Shown one piece after another: positions 13,433 through 21,676 of a stretch of DNA of 40,763 nucleotides. The DNA is taken from assembly GCA_012522765.1 (NCBI GenBank), contig JAAYJW010000373.1, forward strand, positions 1-40,763, in the 5' to 3' direction. The notes beneath the pieces are model-generated. The model saw nothing but the letters and a program-made list of their open reading frames with translations. It was not told the origin of the DNA and searched no databases. A program made the position numbers and the translations under genes. Each line of letters opens with the position of its first letter. Within the stretch, counting starts at the first letter, position 1. Source of the stretch: a candidate division WS1 bacterium. Lineage in GTDB: Bacteria > Armatimonadota > Zipacnadia > Zipacnadales > UBA5352.

Positions 13433-16096
13433 ATGATAACGATGCTTACTCACAAGCTCATGTCGCAGCCGTGCTTCCGACTTGCGCCGCCCCTCGTTGC
13501 GATGCTCGTGGCGGCAATCGTGGCTGCTCCTTTCGCATCCGCGCAGGAACAGGCTCCTGCGCCGCAGCCGCTGACAGACACGATTCTGCCCGCGGTTCCG
13601 GGCGATGAGGGAATCTCGCCGGGCGAAGTATACCGCACGCTGCCACGCTTCGGCTCCGAGCTGTTCCGCGGCATGCCCGCAGCCACGCCTGCAGAGAGGG
13701 CCGAGGATGCTGAAGCGCCCTTGCCGGCGTCCATGCCGCTCCCGGCGAACTACGTCATCGGCCCCGGCGACGCGCTCTCGCTGCAGGTCTACGCAGCCGG
13801 TTGGGAGCAGGTCGCGCAGGAGATGTCCGTTACACCCGAGGGCTTCATCTTCCCCGACCAACTGGGTCGCATCACCGCAGCCGGTCAGACTATCGAGGCC
13901 CTGAGGGGAGCGCTCACTGAGCGCTACTCACGCATATTCACGCAGCCTACCGTCACGCTGACGATCTCCTCGCAGCGTACAATCGAGGTCTATGTGACCG
14001 GCGAGGTGCGAAATCCGGGGCGCTATCTGCAGCACGGCATGTCCACTGTCCTCGACGCGCTCTATGCCGCGGGGGGGCCGTCGGAGATCGGCTCATACCG
14101 GGACATCCGCCTGACGCGCATCGGCGCGGAGCCGCTGCAGATTGATCTCTACGACTACCTGCTGACCGGCAGCCGCGAGGGCGACCGCCTGCTCGAGCCG
14201 GGCGACACCATCTTTGTCCCGCCCGCGGGCCCGGAGGTTGGGCTGGCCGGAGAAGTGCGCCGACCCGCTCGCTACGAGATCAACGCTCTCGCGACAGTCG
14301 GCGACCTGCTGGAGATGGCCGGCGGCCTCACTCCGCAGGCTCACGAGGTGCTGCACCTGTGGCGCACCGACGCCCGCCAGGAGTGGCGCATGATCGCTGT
14401 GGCCGTAACCGATGCCTCAGTTGAGGGGATGGCGCTTCCAGTGGAGGAGGGCGATCTGCTCTTCGCGCGCGGGATACGCGACACAGTTGGCAACACCGCG
14501 CGCATCCTCGGCGCGGTCAAGCGCCCCGGCTACTATCCCGTGGACCGCTATCCGACCGTGAGCGCTCTCATCCGCGCGGCTGAGGGCCTCGAGGTCAACG
14601 CGCACGTCGGCCGCGCTGTCATCAGCCGCCTCAACGACGACCGGCACTTCGAGATCGTGCCATTTGAGGTCGCGGCGGCCCTGCGGAACGATCCGCAGCA
14701 CGACCTGCCGTTGCAGGCAAACGATTATGTCACGGTCTACGAGCAGGATGAGGTTGAGCCGGCGTTCGTGGTCGAGGTCGAGGGCTCGGTTACAAGGCCC
14801 GGCGCCTACCGCTGGGCGGAGAACCTGCGCATCAGCCAGCTTCTGCTGCGTGCGGGCGGCCTCGCGCCCGGAGCATGGACCGAGCGCGCCGATCTGCTCC
14901 GCCTGACGCCTCAGCGGACCTACGAAGTCATACCAGTCAACCTCGCCGCCGCGCTCGATGGCGATCCGGATGAAGACGTAGTCCTGCGCCGCGGTGACCG
15001 CCTCGTGGTGCGCGATCGCACCGCGCTTGGCAGAACCGACGAGGTACACATCGCAGGCTTCGTGAATGCCGAGGGCAGCTACCCGCTCCGAGCGGGCATG
15101 CGCGTGAGCGATCTCATCTTTGCGGCCGGTGGTATTGCGCCCGGCGCCGGACCCCAGTTGCAGTTGACGCGGGGGCATTACGAGGGGCGCCCACAGCCCG
15201 TCAGCCTGGTGCTGACAGGTGAGCCGCGCAACTTCACCGTTGAACCCGATATGCTGCTCTCCGATGATGACAGCGTCACCGTCACCGGGCGGGGTGATTT
15301 CCGCCGGCAGGCAGAGGTAGTCTTTCTCCGCGGCCGCGTTGAGCAACCCGGCGCTTACCCTGTCGTAGAGGGGCCAGGCGGTGAGCCGTATACCGTCTGG
15401 GACCTCGTGACTGAGGGCGGAGGCCTGCTTGATGATGCCAGTCTCGGTGGCATGGTCGTCTACCGCAGGCGCGCCGCAGCGATGGGCGACGCGCAGGAGG
15501 ACGACCTGACGCGCGTGCTGCAGTCGGTCAATCGTGAAGCGCGCGAGCAACGGACCGTGCAGGTGTCGCAGGAGGAGCAGCAGGAGGCGCTGCAGACGAG
15601 CGTCAATCAGCAAATGCGCCAGGTGCTGGCGACGCCAAGCGGCGTCAGCATCATCCTGCCGCCTCACCCGGTGCAGGAGGATGACTGGGTGTCGGCAATC
15701 CCGATCGACGGCCATGCACTGATTGCGTCCGCCGGTCAGGAGGAGAACCTCACCCTCGAGGCCGGCGACACCGTGATGGTGCCCAGGCGCGCGAACACGC
15801 TGATGGTGCTTGGCGCGGTCCCGCGTTCGGGCGCAGTCCCCTACGTCGAGGGCGAAACGACCGCCTACTACGTGCACAGGTCCGGCGGCTATCGTGAGGA
15901 TGCCGCTGAGGACCGCATGATCGTGGTCCACGCCAACGGCGCCGTGGAACCCATCAAGGAGAGCACCGTCCTCGGCCCCGGCGATGTTGTCGTGGTGCCG
16001 ACGCGTCACATCGTCCGCACGGTCCGCACTGAAAGTGATCTACAGACGTGGCTGCGCGCCATCGTCCCGATCATTACCGCCGCCCTGATATTCTGA
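13433..16096 (+). CDS. Outer-membrane polysaccharide export (OPX/Wza-like) protein with about seven SLBB repeats
   Basis: OPX proteins form the channel that carries capsule or exopolysaccharide through the periplasm and outer membrane. From ATG 13433 the protein has 887 residues (ATG 13442 and 13460 are alternatives; none has a clear ribosome site). A signal peptide covers about residues 1-37 (ending ASA); no lipobox Cys is seen, unlike Wza. The polysaccharide export domain starts at residue 106 (NYVIGPGDALSLQVY). SLBB-type repeats begin near residues 184, 267, 355, 444, 536, 627 and 788, each with a G-x-V-x-x-P-G-x-Y-like core; Wza has two. A Gln/Glu-rich linker lies at about 680-730. The last 17 residues (WLRAIVPIITAALIF) form a hydrophobic helix. 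It is followed by the co-polymerase gene. Confidence 0.9.
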   Translation: MITMLTHKLMSQPCFRLAPPLVAMLVAAIVAAPFASAQEQAPAPQPLTDTILPAVPGDEGISPGEVYRTLPRFGSELFRGMPAATPAERAEDAEAPLPASMPLPANYVIGPGDALSLQVYAAGWEQVAQEMSVTPEGFIFPDQLGRITAAGQTIEALRGALTERYSRIFTQPTVTLTISSQRTIEVYVTGEVRNPGRYLQHGMSTVLDALYAAGGPSEIGSYRDIRLTRIGAEPLQIDLYDYLLTGSREGDRLLEPGDTIFVPPAGPEVGLAGEVRRPARYEINALATVGDLLEMAGGLTPQAHEVLHLWRTDARQEWRMIAVAVTDASVEGMALPVEEGDLLFARGIRDTVGNTARILGAVKRPGYYPVDRYPTVSALIRAAEGLEVNAHVGRAVISRLNDDRHFEIVPFEVAAALRNDPQHDLPLQANDYVTVYEQDEVEPAFVVEVEGSVTRPGAYRWAENLRISQLLLRAGGLAPGAWTERADLLRLTPQRTYEVIPVNLAAALDGDPDEDVVLRRGDRLVVRDRTALGRTDEVHIAGFVNAEGSYPLRAGMRVSDLIFAAGGIAPGAGPQLQLTRGHYEGRPQPVSLVLTGEPRNFTVEPDMLLSDDDSVTVTGRGDFRRQAEVVFLRGRVEQPGAYPVVEGPGGEPYTVWDLVTEGGGLLDDASLGGMVVYRRRAAAMGDAQEDDLTRVLQSVNREAREQRTVQVSQEEQQEALQTSVNQQMRQVLATPSGVSIILPPHPVQEDDWVSAIPIDGHALIASAGQEENLTLEAGDTVMVPRRANTLMVLGAVPRSGAVPYVEGETTAYYVHRSGGYREDAAEDRMIVVHANGAVEPIKESTVLGPGDVVVVPTRHIVRTVRTESDLQTWLRAIVPIITAALIF

Positions 16097-16135
16097 CGCA
16101 TTCCGCTCTCCTTCCGATCGAGGGTCTGACGCACA

Positions 16136-17497
16136 ATGAGACTGATCGAACGCTACAACTGGTTTCACGTCCTGATCGTCAGCCTGCTCGGCGGCGTACT
16201 GATCGGTGCGGCCGCGCATTTCCTGCTGCCCGGCTACTTCACGGCGAGCAGTTCTCTGCTGCTCAACGACCGCCCGGACATTCTCGCGACGGTGGCCCCC
16301 ACTGCCGAAGCGGCAGCCGCGGGTCCGTCGCTTGAGCGGCTCCAGGCGATCCTCGTCAGCCGGGCGCTGCGCGAACGGATCATCGAGAAGCACTCGCTCG
16401 AACAGAAGCTGCAGGTGAACCTTGGGGAGGCCCTCGACGCACTGCTGGAGATGACGTCAATCCGTGCGATCGGCGCAGATGGCGTCAGCGTCACCGTCAC
16501 TGCCGGCGGCTACTTCGCCCCGCGCATCCCGTTCTGGGGCTACCCGGTGCATCTTTCTGAAGCCCGAACCCTGTCGGCAGAGATTGCCAACAGCTACATC
16601 AGCGAACTCGACGCCTACCTCCGCGAGGTCAATCTCGGCACGACAACCGAAACGCGCGAGTTCCTCCAGCAGCGCGAGAGCGAGCTGCAGGCGGAGCTTG
16701 ACAACACAGAGGACCGGCTGGAGAGTCTGCGGGCGCAGTATGAGTTGATCGACCCCGACTCGAAGGCCGCGCGAGTGGGCGACCAGATGCGCGTGCTCGA
16801 GCAGGCGCGGGCGGACGCAGCCGCCGAGGCCGACGCCGCCGCGAGTTCGCTGGGCGTCGCCGAAGGTCAGTTGAGCGCCATCGAGGCCCGCCGCATCGCC
16901 TCCGCCGTCGAGAGCCGAAATCCGATCATCAGCAGCCTGCAGGAGCAACTGGCAGGGCTCAATGCAGACATTGCCCGTGAGCTGGCCTCCGGAAAGACCC
17001 GCGAGCATCGCGATGTGATGCAGATTCAAAGCAGGATCGACAGCCTCGAGGCGCAGCTTGGTGAACTGCAGGAGACCCTGGTTCGCGACGTCACCGAGCA
17101 GCCGAATCCGCTGCACGATGCCACGATCCAGCGCGTTGTCGAGCTGCGGGTGCAGCTTGCGGGCGCCCGCGCCCGCCGGTCCGAGATCTCGTCACTGCTC
17201 AGCTCAGCGGAGAGCGAGATGGCCGAAATGCCTGCGGTGGCCCGGGAATACGTTGAGATCCAGCGCGTGCAGACTGTCGCCGCCGAGCAGCTATCGGCCA
17301 TTCAGCAGGCACTCTGGCTGGCCCGCTACGACCAGGCCCGCACAGAGGTCGGCGCCCCCTTCACCGTGCTCGACACTGCGATCGCGCCGACAGAGCGCCG
17401 CGGTCCGCCTACGGTCCTCGCCGGCGCCATCGCCTTCGTGATCCTGGTACTGCTCCAGGGCCTGCTGATCATTGACCGGCGCTGGTTCGGCGGGTAG
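16136..17497 (+). CDS. Wzz-type polysaccharide co-polymerase (chain-length determinant), no kinase domain
   Basis: This 453-residue inner-membrane protein has the co-polymerase layout: transmembrane helix 1 at about residues 11-31, a large periplasmic part with long coiled coils (about 165-240 and 275-320), and transmembrane helix 2 at about 426-446. The segment before helix 2 (PFTVLDTAIAPTERRGPPTV) matches the Pro-rich motif typical of Wzz proteins. It stops seven residues after helix 2, so the tyrosine autokinase domain of BY-kinase types is absent here. It would control polymer length and dock to the OPX protein encoded 39 bases upstream. ATG 16136 has GAGGG eleven bases before it. No polymerase, flippase or glycosyltransferase gene is present nearby. 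Confidence 0.88.
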   Translation: MRLIERYNWFHVLIVSLLGGVLIGAAAHFLLPGYFTASSSLLLNDRPDILATVAPTAEAAAAGPSLERLQAILVSRALRERIIEKHSLEQKLQVNLGEALDALLEMTSIRAIGADGVSVTVTAGGYFAPRIPFWGYPVHLSEARTLSAEIANSYISELDAYLREVNLGTTTETREFLQQRESELQAELDNTEDRLESLRAQYELIDPDSKAARVGDQMRVLEQARADAAAEADAAASSLGVAEGQLSAIEARRIASAVESRNPIISSLQEQLAGLNADIARELASGKTREHRDVMQIQSRIDSLEAQLGELQETLVRDVTEQPNPLHDATIQRVVELRVQLAGARARRSEISSLLSSAESEMAEMPAVAREYVEIQRVQTVAAEQLSAIQQALWLARYDQARTEVGAPFTVLDTAIAPTERRGPPTVLAGAIAFVILVLLQGLLIIDRRWFGG

Positions 17498-17502
17498 AGC
17501 GG

Positions 17503-19107
17503 CTATCGCGTCAGCACAAGCAGCCAGTCACGCTCATCCGGCGCGGTGAAGCGACCACCATCACCGGTGGCCGGGATGGCCGATGCATCGCGCGGATCGC
17601 GCCAGACCGCGCCTGTGGGCAGGTCCTCCGCCTTCAGGACGATCTCTCCCCCGCCGGGGGCGTATGCCACCAGCAGATCACGCTCATCAGTGATCGCAAC
17701 CGCGATGATGTTTCGCGCATCCTCGCTGCCCGGCTGAGCCGCGAGCAACTCCTGTGCCGGACGCAGGCGCCACCACTGCAGTCCATCAACTATCTGCCGC
17801 AGGGCCGTCATGCCGCCGATTCCCTCTGTTTCCAGCCCCTCGCGCCACGGGGGGATGTCCTTCAGGTTCCCATGCCCCGGGGCGGTTCCTACCTCTTCGG
17901 CCCAGACCCAGATCGGGTTCGTGCCGTAGGTCACGCCGGCTGTCGGTGTGCTCAGCAGGCTCAACCATGCCGCGCGCCGCACATCGAGGGCGCTGATGAC
18001 GTGCTCCGAGCTGTAGGCTGGATGTCCTTCGTAGTTCGGCTCGAGGTTGATGATCGGCACTGGCAGGTCTCGCCACCCCTTCGCCGGTGGGCCCTGAGCG
18101 ATCCAGCGCGAGGTCTTCTCCGGCAGGCCGTGGCCGCTCTGATAGCCGAGGAAGTCGAACCACGGCTCCCCGCCGAACCACTCCCCCACCCAGCTTGAGC
18201 CGCACGGATGCATCGTCACCGGGCGGTCGTGATCCTCGCCGAAGACTGCCCGCCCGAGTCGCTGCCAGCGCTCGACCGTGTCCTGATAGCGCCCATCGCC
18301 GCCAAGCAGCCACGCGACGTTGTATGCGCCCCAGCGCGCCACCATGTAGCGGCACAGCGCGATGGCATTCTCCTCCGAGAGCGTCTGCCCCGGATCGCGC
18401 TCCGTCAGTGTCCAGAGCATCACCGGCGCGGCGACCAGTCCATGCTCGTTGACCGCGGCAAGCATCCGATCAAGCCGCCGGAACTGCTCTACGTTCACAT
18501 CGAGTTGCCCATCGGCGTCATCGTACACCTGCGCCTCCGGCCAGCCGCGCCATTGCGTGGTCACAAACTGGATCGCGCTGAAGCCCTGCTCGCGCCGCAG
18601 GTCGAGGTATTCGGCCCAGTCGGCCTCGGCGGCTCTGAGCGCGCCGTTCCATGCCGTATCCGCGAGCCAGAAGAACGGGGTGCCGTCGGGATGCTCGAAG
18701 TGGCGCCCATCTTCCGCGACCCGCAGAGGACCGCGGGTGACGAGATCATCGGCATCTGCGGCGGCGCAGTCGAACTGCCCGCTCGCGCCATCAAGCCCCG
18801 GTTCTGCAGCGCACCTGCTGGCCCAGTGCCATCGCCCTGTCTCCCCGGGGGCGACTCGCGCTCGCCAACTCCGTCCGCCGTCCCAGAACGCCGGCACACT
18901 CCTTTCCCTGCCGCTCGGTGCTGTCAGCAGTACTTCCGCCTCGACCTCAAGAGGCAGGCGATCATGCTCGACATCGCCGATAAGCTCGATCTCATACACA
19001 TGCCACTGCGACACTTTGTCCACTGCCTGGCACCTCCCGGGGATGGCGAGCAGTATGCCCGCGAGCAGACCTGCACTGATCCAGATCGACCCATTCATCA
19101 AACTCAT
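17503..19107 (-). CDS. Secreted apiosidase-like glycoside hydrolase (DUF5060-DUF4038)
   Basis: The 534-residue protein has a signal peptide (residues about 1-27, ending CQA). A DUF5060 beta-sandwich follows (VYEIELIGDV, then VPAFWDGGRSWRARVAPGE). The DUF4038 barrel starts at HPDGTPFFWLADTAWNGALR and includes YNVAWLLGGDGRY and PIINLEPNYEGHP, where a Glu typical of the GH140 apiosidase-like family lies. The C-terminal part (about 440-534) resembles the small domain called putative collagen-binding in this family. The reaction is cleavage of a glycosidic bond in a plant-type or bacterial polysaccharide; exact substrate unknown. Start ATG 19107 has GAGGGG close by; ATG 19098 is possible. Its stop is only five bases from the convergent co-polymerase stop, leaving no room for a terminator. 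Confidence 0.85.
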   Translation of the reverse strand: MSLMNGSIWISAGLLAGILLAIPGRCQAVDKVSQWHVYEIELIGDVEHDRLPLEVEAEVLLTAPSGRERSVPAFWDGGRSWRARVAPGETGRWHWASRCAAEPGLDGASGQFDCAAADADDLVTRGPLRVAEDGRHFEHPDGTPFFWLADTAWNGALRAAEADWAEYLDLRREQGFSAIQFVTTQWRGWPEAQVYDDADGQLDVNVEQFRRLDRMLAAVNEHGLVAAPVMLWTLTERDPGQTLSEENAIALCRYMVARWGAYNVAWLLGGDGRYQDTVERWQRLGRAVFGEDHDRPVTMHPCGSSWVGEWFGGEPWFDFLGYQSGHGLPEKTSRWIAQGPPAKGWRDLPVPIINLEPNYEGHPAYSSEHVISALDVRRAAWLSLLSTPTAGVTYGTNPIWVWAEEVGTAPGHGNLKDIPPWREGLETEGIGGMTALRQIVDGLQWWRLRPAQELLAAQPGSEDARNIIAVAITDERDLLVAYAPGGGEIVLKAEDLPTGAVWRDPRDASAIPATGDGGRFTAPDERDWLLVLTR

Positions 19108-19169
19108 GCTCCCCTCACTCACCCTGGCCGGCGCTCTCCAGTTGCTCTTAACCGCCGAATCCGCCGCAG

Positions 19170-19232
19170 GTTGCACAGCAACGCTGCAGCGGGGCAGGGA
19201 TAGCCGCCACGCCCACCGAATAGGCGTTCGGT
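19170..19232. promoter_or_regulatory. Divergent promoter region with two short palindromes
   Basis: The 157-base spacer between the apiosidase-like (-) and BNR (+) genes holds GTTGC-ACA-GCAAC (19170-19182) and ACCGAA-TAGGCG-TTCGGT (19215-19232). Both are perfect inverted repeats of operator size. No convincing -35/-10 pair was found, so regulation by a protein binding here is only a possibility. Confidence 0.3.
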
Positions 19233-19264
19233 CGCCTGATGCTTCATTGCCCGGGAGGTCCGCC

Positions 19265-21667
19265 ATGCGCCACTTTGTGTCGCTATCCGCACTCTGCCTC
19301 CTGTTCATCGTGACCGGCGTTACCGCCGCTACGATCCCGCCCGCTGTGCGTGGTGCGCGCACGGTGCACCTGCGCGTCGAACCGGGCCCGCTGACGATAA
19401 CGGTCCTCAAGCGCGACCTCAACATCTACGAGGGCGGGGATGAACTGACCGCTACCCTCCACGATCCCTTCGGCCGGGAGATCCTGACCATCACCGTCCC
19501 GGACGACGGCGAGACCAGTAAGACCCCCGGCTACGGCGAGCCCCAGCAGCACACGGAGATGATCGAGGCGGCCGACGGGGGGATATACCGCCTCGTCCTC
19601 CGCGGTTCCAGCGACCTCGTCTGGGGCCTGGAGACCTCCGCGCGACATGCCGTGGTCGAGGGCGGGATGCTCTTCAGCATCGGCGGCGTTCCCGGCAGTG
19701 TCTTCTTCCCGCCGCCGTCGCGTAACTTCAAGATCACGCTCAGCGCGCTGCATGACCCCGGTCGGCAGGTAGTGCCACTGTACGATGATGCCGGCGACAG
19801 GATCGGCGAGTTCGACCTCTCCGCGACCGGCGAGCAGCACGTGATGGAGTTCCCGGAGGAGGCGCGCGAGGGGCTGTGGCGGCTCGACTTCGAGGCGCTC
19901 GACGTGCGACTTGAGATCGCCGGCGTCACGCAGTGGAGCGCCGACCGCGAGGCGTGGTTCGAGGCGGGGAAATCGCGCTGGATGCTCATGCCGTATCGCG
20001 CCGCCCGGTACCTGCAGCCCGGCGAGGCCTCAGAGATCGAGTTCTCGCTGCGCAACAGCACAGGACGACCCGATGCGCTCCGGGTGGCCATCGCGCCGGA
20101 TGAGGGCATCTCAGCGGAGATAGTCAGCCCGCCGATGCCAGTGACGCTGGCGAGCGAACAAGCCGCAACGGTCATCCTGCGGGTGAAGGCGCACGCGGAT
20201 GCCCGCGAGGGCGAGCAGTACAGCGTGCTCCTGCAGGCCAGCGCCGCGAGTGAGCCTGACGCGAGGGCATCCAGCGCGGTCACGGTTCACATCGGCGAGA
20301 GCCTCGTATCGCGGCCACTCAACCTGCCCATCGTTCTGCGCCCGCACGAGCACGAGAACGTGCAGTTCGGCTATGACCCCGACTACATGCGCAACGAGGT
20401 CTACTTCGATGTGCAGAACCGCCCGTGGATCCGCCAGCGCACCGAGAGCCACAAGGGCACGACGGGAATCTTCACGCTCGAGGATGGCGGCACATGGGTC
20501 GAGCACGGCTTCCTGGACGCGATCCGGGAGGCATATCCCGACTACATCACCAGCTACGGTGCGGGCGGCTTCCGCGGCGCGAAGATCGGCTTCGACGCGC
20601 AGGGCGGCATCTATACGCTGCTGTGGCTTGTGCGCGAGGGCCAGCAGGGGCCATCCGTGCTGCTCTTCTCGCCCAATCGAGGCGAAAGCTGGCAGGTCTA
20701 TCCGCTGCGCGGCGAGACCTTCGACCTCGAGCAGTTCACCGGGCACAACGCGCTGGAGATCCCCCCGCCGGTGCTGACCTACGAGAAGACCGCCGACCAC
20801 GAGGCCCGCTTCTGCTCATACCACGATCTGTGGCTCTACATGCCCCGCCGCACGGGCAACCTGCTGGAGGTCGGCGAACCGTTGAAGGTGGCCGAGAACG
20901 TCATCGGATCATGCCAGCACTCCGGCGGCCCGGCATCCACCGTAACGCGCGACGGCCGCACGCACATCGTCTGGGGTGAAGTGACTGCGTCCGACGCACC
21001 AGGCGTGCCGACATACGTGGCTACCTTCGATCACGCCTCCGGCGCAATCAGCGAGAAGGTGCTGCTCGGCTACGGGCCACCGCTGAATGACGTGCACAAT
21101 GTACCGGCCATAACGATGGACAGCGAGGGCTATCTGCACGTGCTGATTGGCGCGCACGGGGCGCCATTCCATTACGTGCGGTCGCTGCAGCCCAACGATG
21201 CGTCTGCGTGGACTGAGGCGGAGCCGATCCTGCTGACCGGCGCGCGTACCGCCGAGGGCGAAGAGGGGCGGCAGACTTACATCTCGCTGGTATGCGACGA
21301 CCGCGACACCCTGCACGCCGCATTCCGCCAGTGGCGCAACGACCCCGAATACCATGGCGGCTCGCTATATGCCGCTCTGTCCTTCCAGAGCCGTCCGAAG
21401 GACGGCCAATGGAGCGAACGCGCCACTCCGCTGGTTGTCGGCGCGCTACCGGGCTACTCCGTCTGGTACCACAAGCTCACGGTTGATCGTGTCGGCGGCC
21501 TCTGGCTTTCCTACAGCTACTACACCTCCGACAGGAGCTACCAGGACCTCTTCCGCGACCTTTACAACCACCGAGCCGTCATCGTCTCGCGCGACGGCGG
21601 ACTCACGTGGAAGCTGGCCGAGACCGCCGACTTTCTTGCGGGCATGAGCCTCTACAGCGGGCAGTGA
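19265..21667 (+). CDS. Secreted BNR-repeat (sialidase-like propeller) protein
   Basis: The real start is ATG 19265, with GGGAGGT five bases upstream, giving 800 residues; the reading frame stays open about 900 bases further upstream but that part overlaps the opposite gene and is not protein-like. Residues 1-21 are a signal peptide. The N-terminal half is built of beta domains (about 30-360). The C-terminal half is a BNR_4-type propeller: Asp-box-like or BNR-like elements such as FTLEDGGTWVEHG, LFSPNRGESWQVYP and VSRDGGLTWKLAE, and the BNR_4 phrases DVHNVPAITMDSEGYLHVLIGAHG and LYNHRAVIVS. Such proteins bind or cleave glycans, including uronic-acid or sialic-acid types. It is convergent with the next gene, nine bases apart. 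Confidence 0.83.
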   Translation: MRHFVSLSALCLLFIVTGVTAATIPPAVRGARTVHLRVEPGPLTITVLKRDLNIYEGGDELTATLHDPFGREILTITVPDDGETSKTPGYGEPQQHTEMIEAADGGIYRLVLRGSSDLVWGLETSARHAVVEGGMLFSIGGVPGSVFFPPPSRNFKITLSALHDPGRQVVPLYDDAGDRIGEFDLSATGEQHVMEFPEEAREGLWRLDFEALDVRLEIAGVTQWSADREAWFEAGKSRWMLMPYRAARYLQPGEASEIEFSLRNSTGRPDALRVAIAPDEGISAEIVSPPMPVTLASEQAATVILRVKAHADAREGEQYSVLLQASAASEPDARASSAVTVHIGESLVSRPLNLPIVLRPHEHENVQFGYDPDYMRNEVYFDVQNRPWIRQRTESHKGTTGIFTLEDGGTWVEHGFLDAIREAYPDYITSYGAGGFRGAKIGFDAQGGIYTLLWLVREGQQGPSVLLFSPNRGESWQVYPLRGETFDLEQFTGHNALEIPPPVLTYEKTADHEARFCSYHDLWLYMPRRTGNLLEVGEPLKVAENVIGSCQHSGGPASTVTRDGRTHIVWGEVTASDAPGVPTYVATFDHASGAISEKVLLGYGPPLNDVHNVPAITMDSEGYLHVLIGAHGAPFHYVRSLQPNDASAWTEAEPILLTGARTAEGEEGRQTYISLVCDDRDTLHAAFRQWRNDPEYHGGSLYAALSFQSRPKDGQWSERATPLVVGALPGYSVWYHKLTVDRVGGLWLSYSYYTSDRSYQDLFRDLYNHRAVIVSRDGGLTWKLAETADFLAGMSLYSGQ

Positions 21668-21676
21668 GGCCGGCCG

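Noticed and set aside
14417-16009. 530-residue open frame on the minus strand opposite the OPX gene
   Set aside because: It has no recognisable domain and is rich in Arg, His and Asp as expected from the complement of GC-rich coding sequence; the plus-strand OPX protein explains the region.
18362-19264. 300-residue N-terminal extension of the BNR protein
   Set aside because: Ser/Arg/Pro-rich, overlaps the opposite apiosidase-like gene, and a signal peptide with a strong ribosome site starts at 19265.
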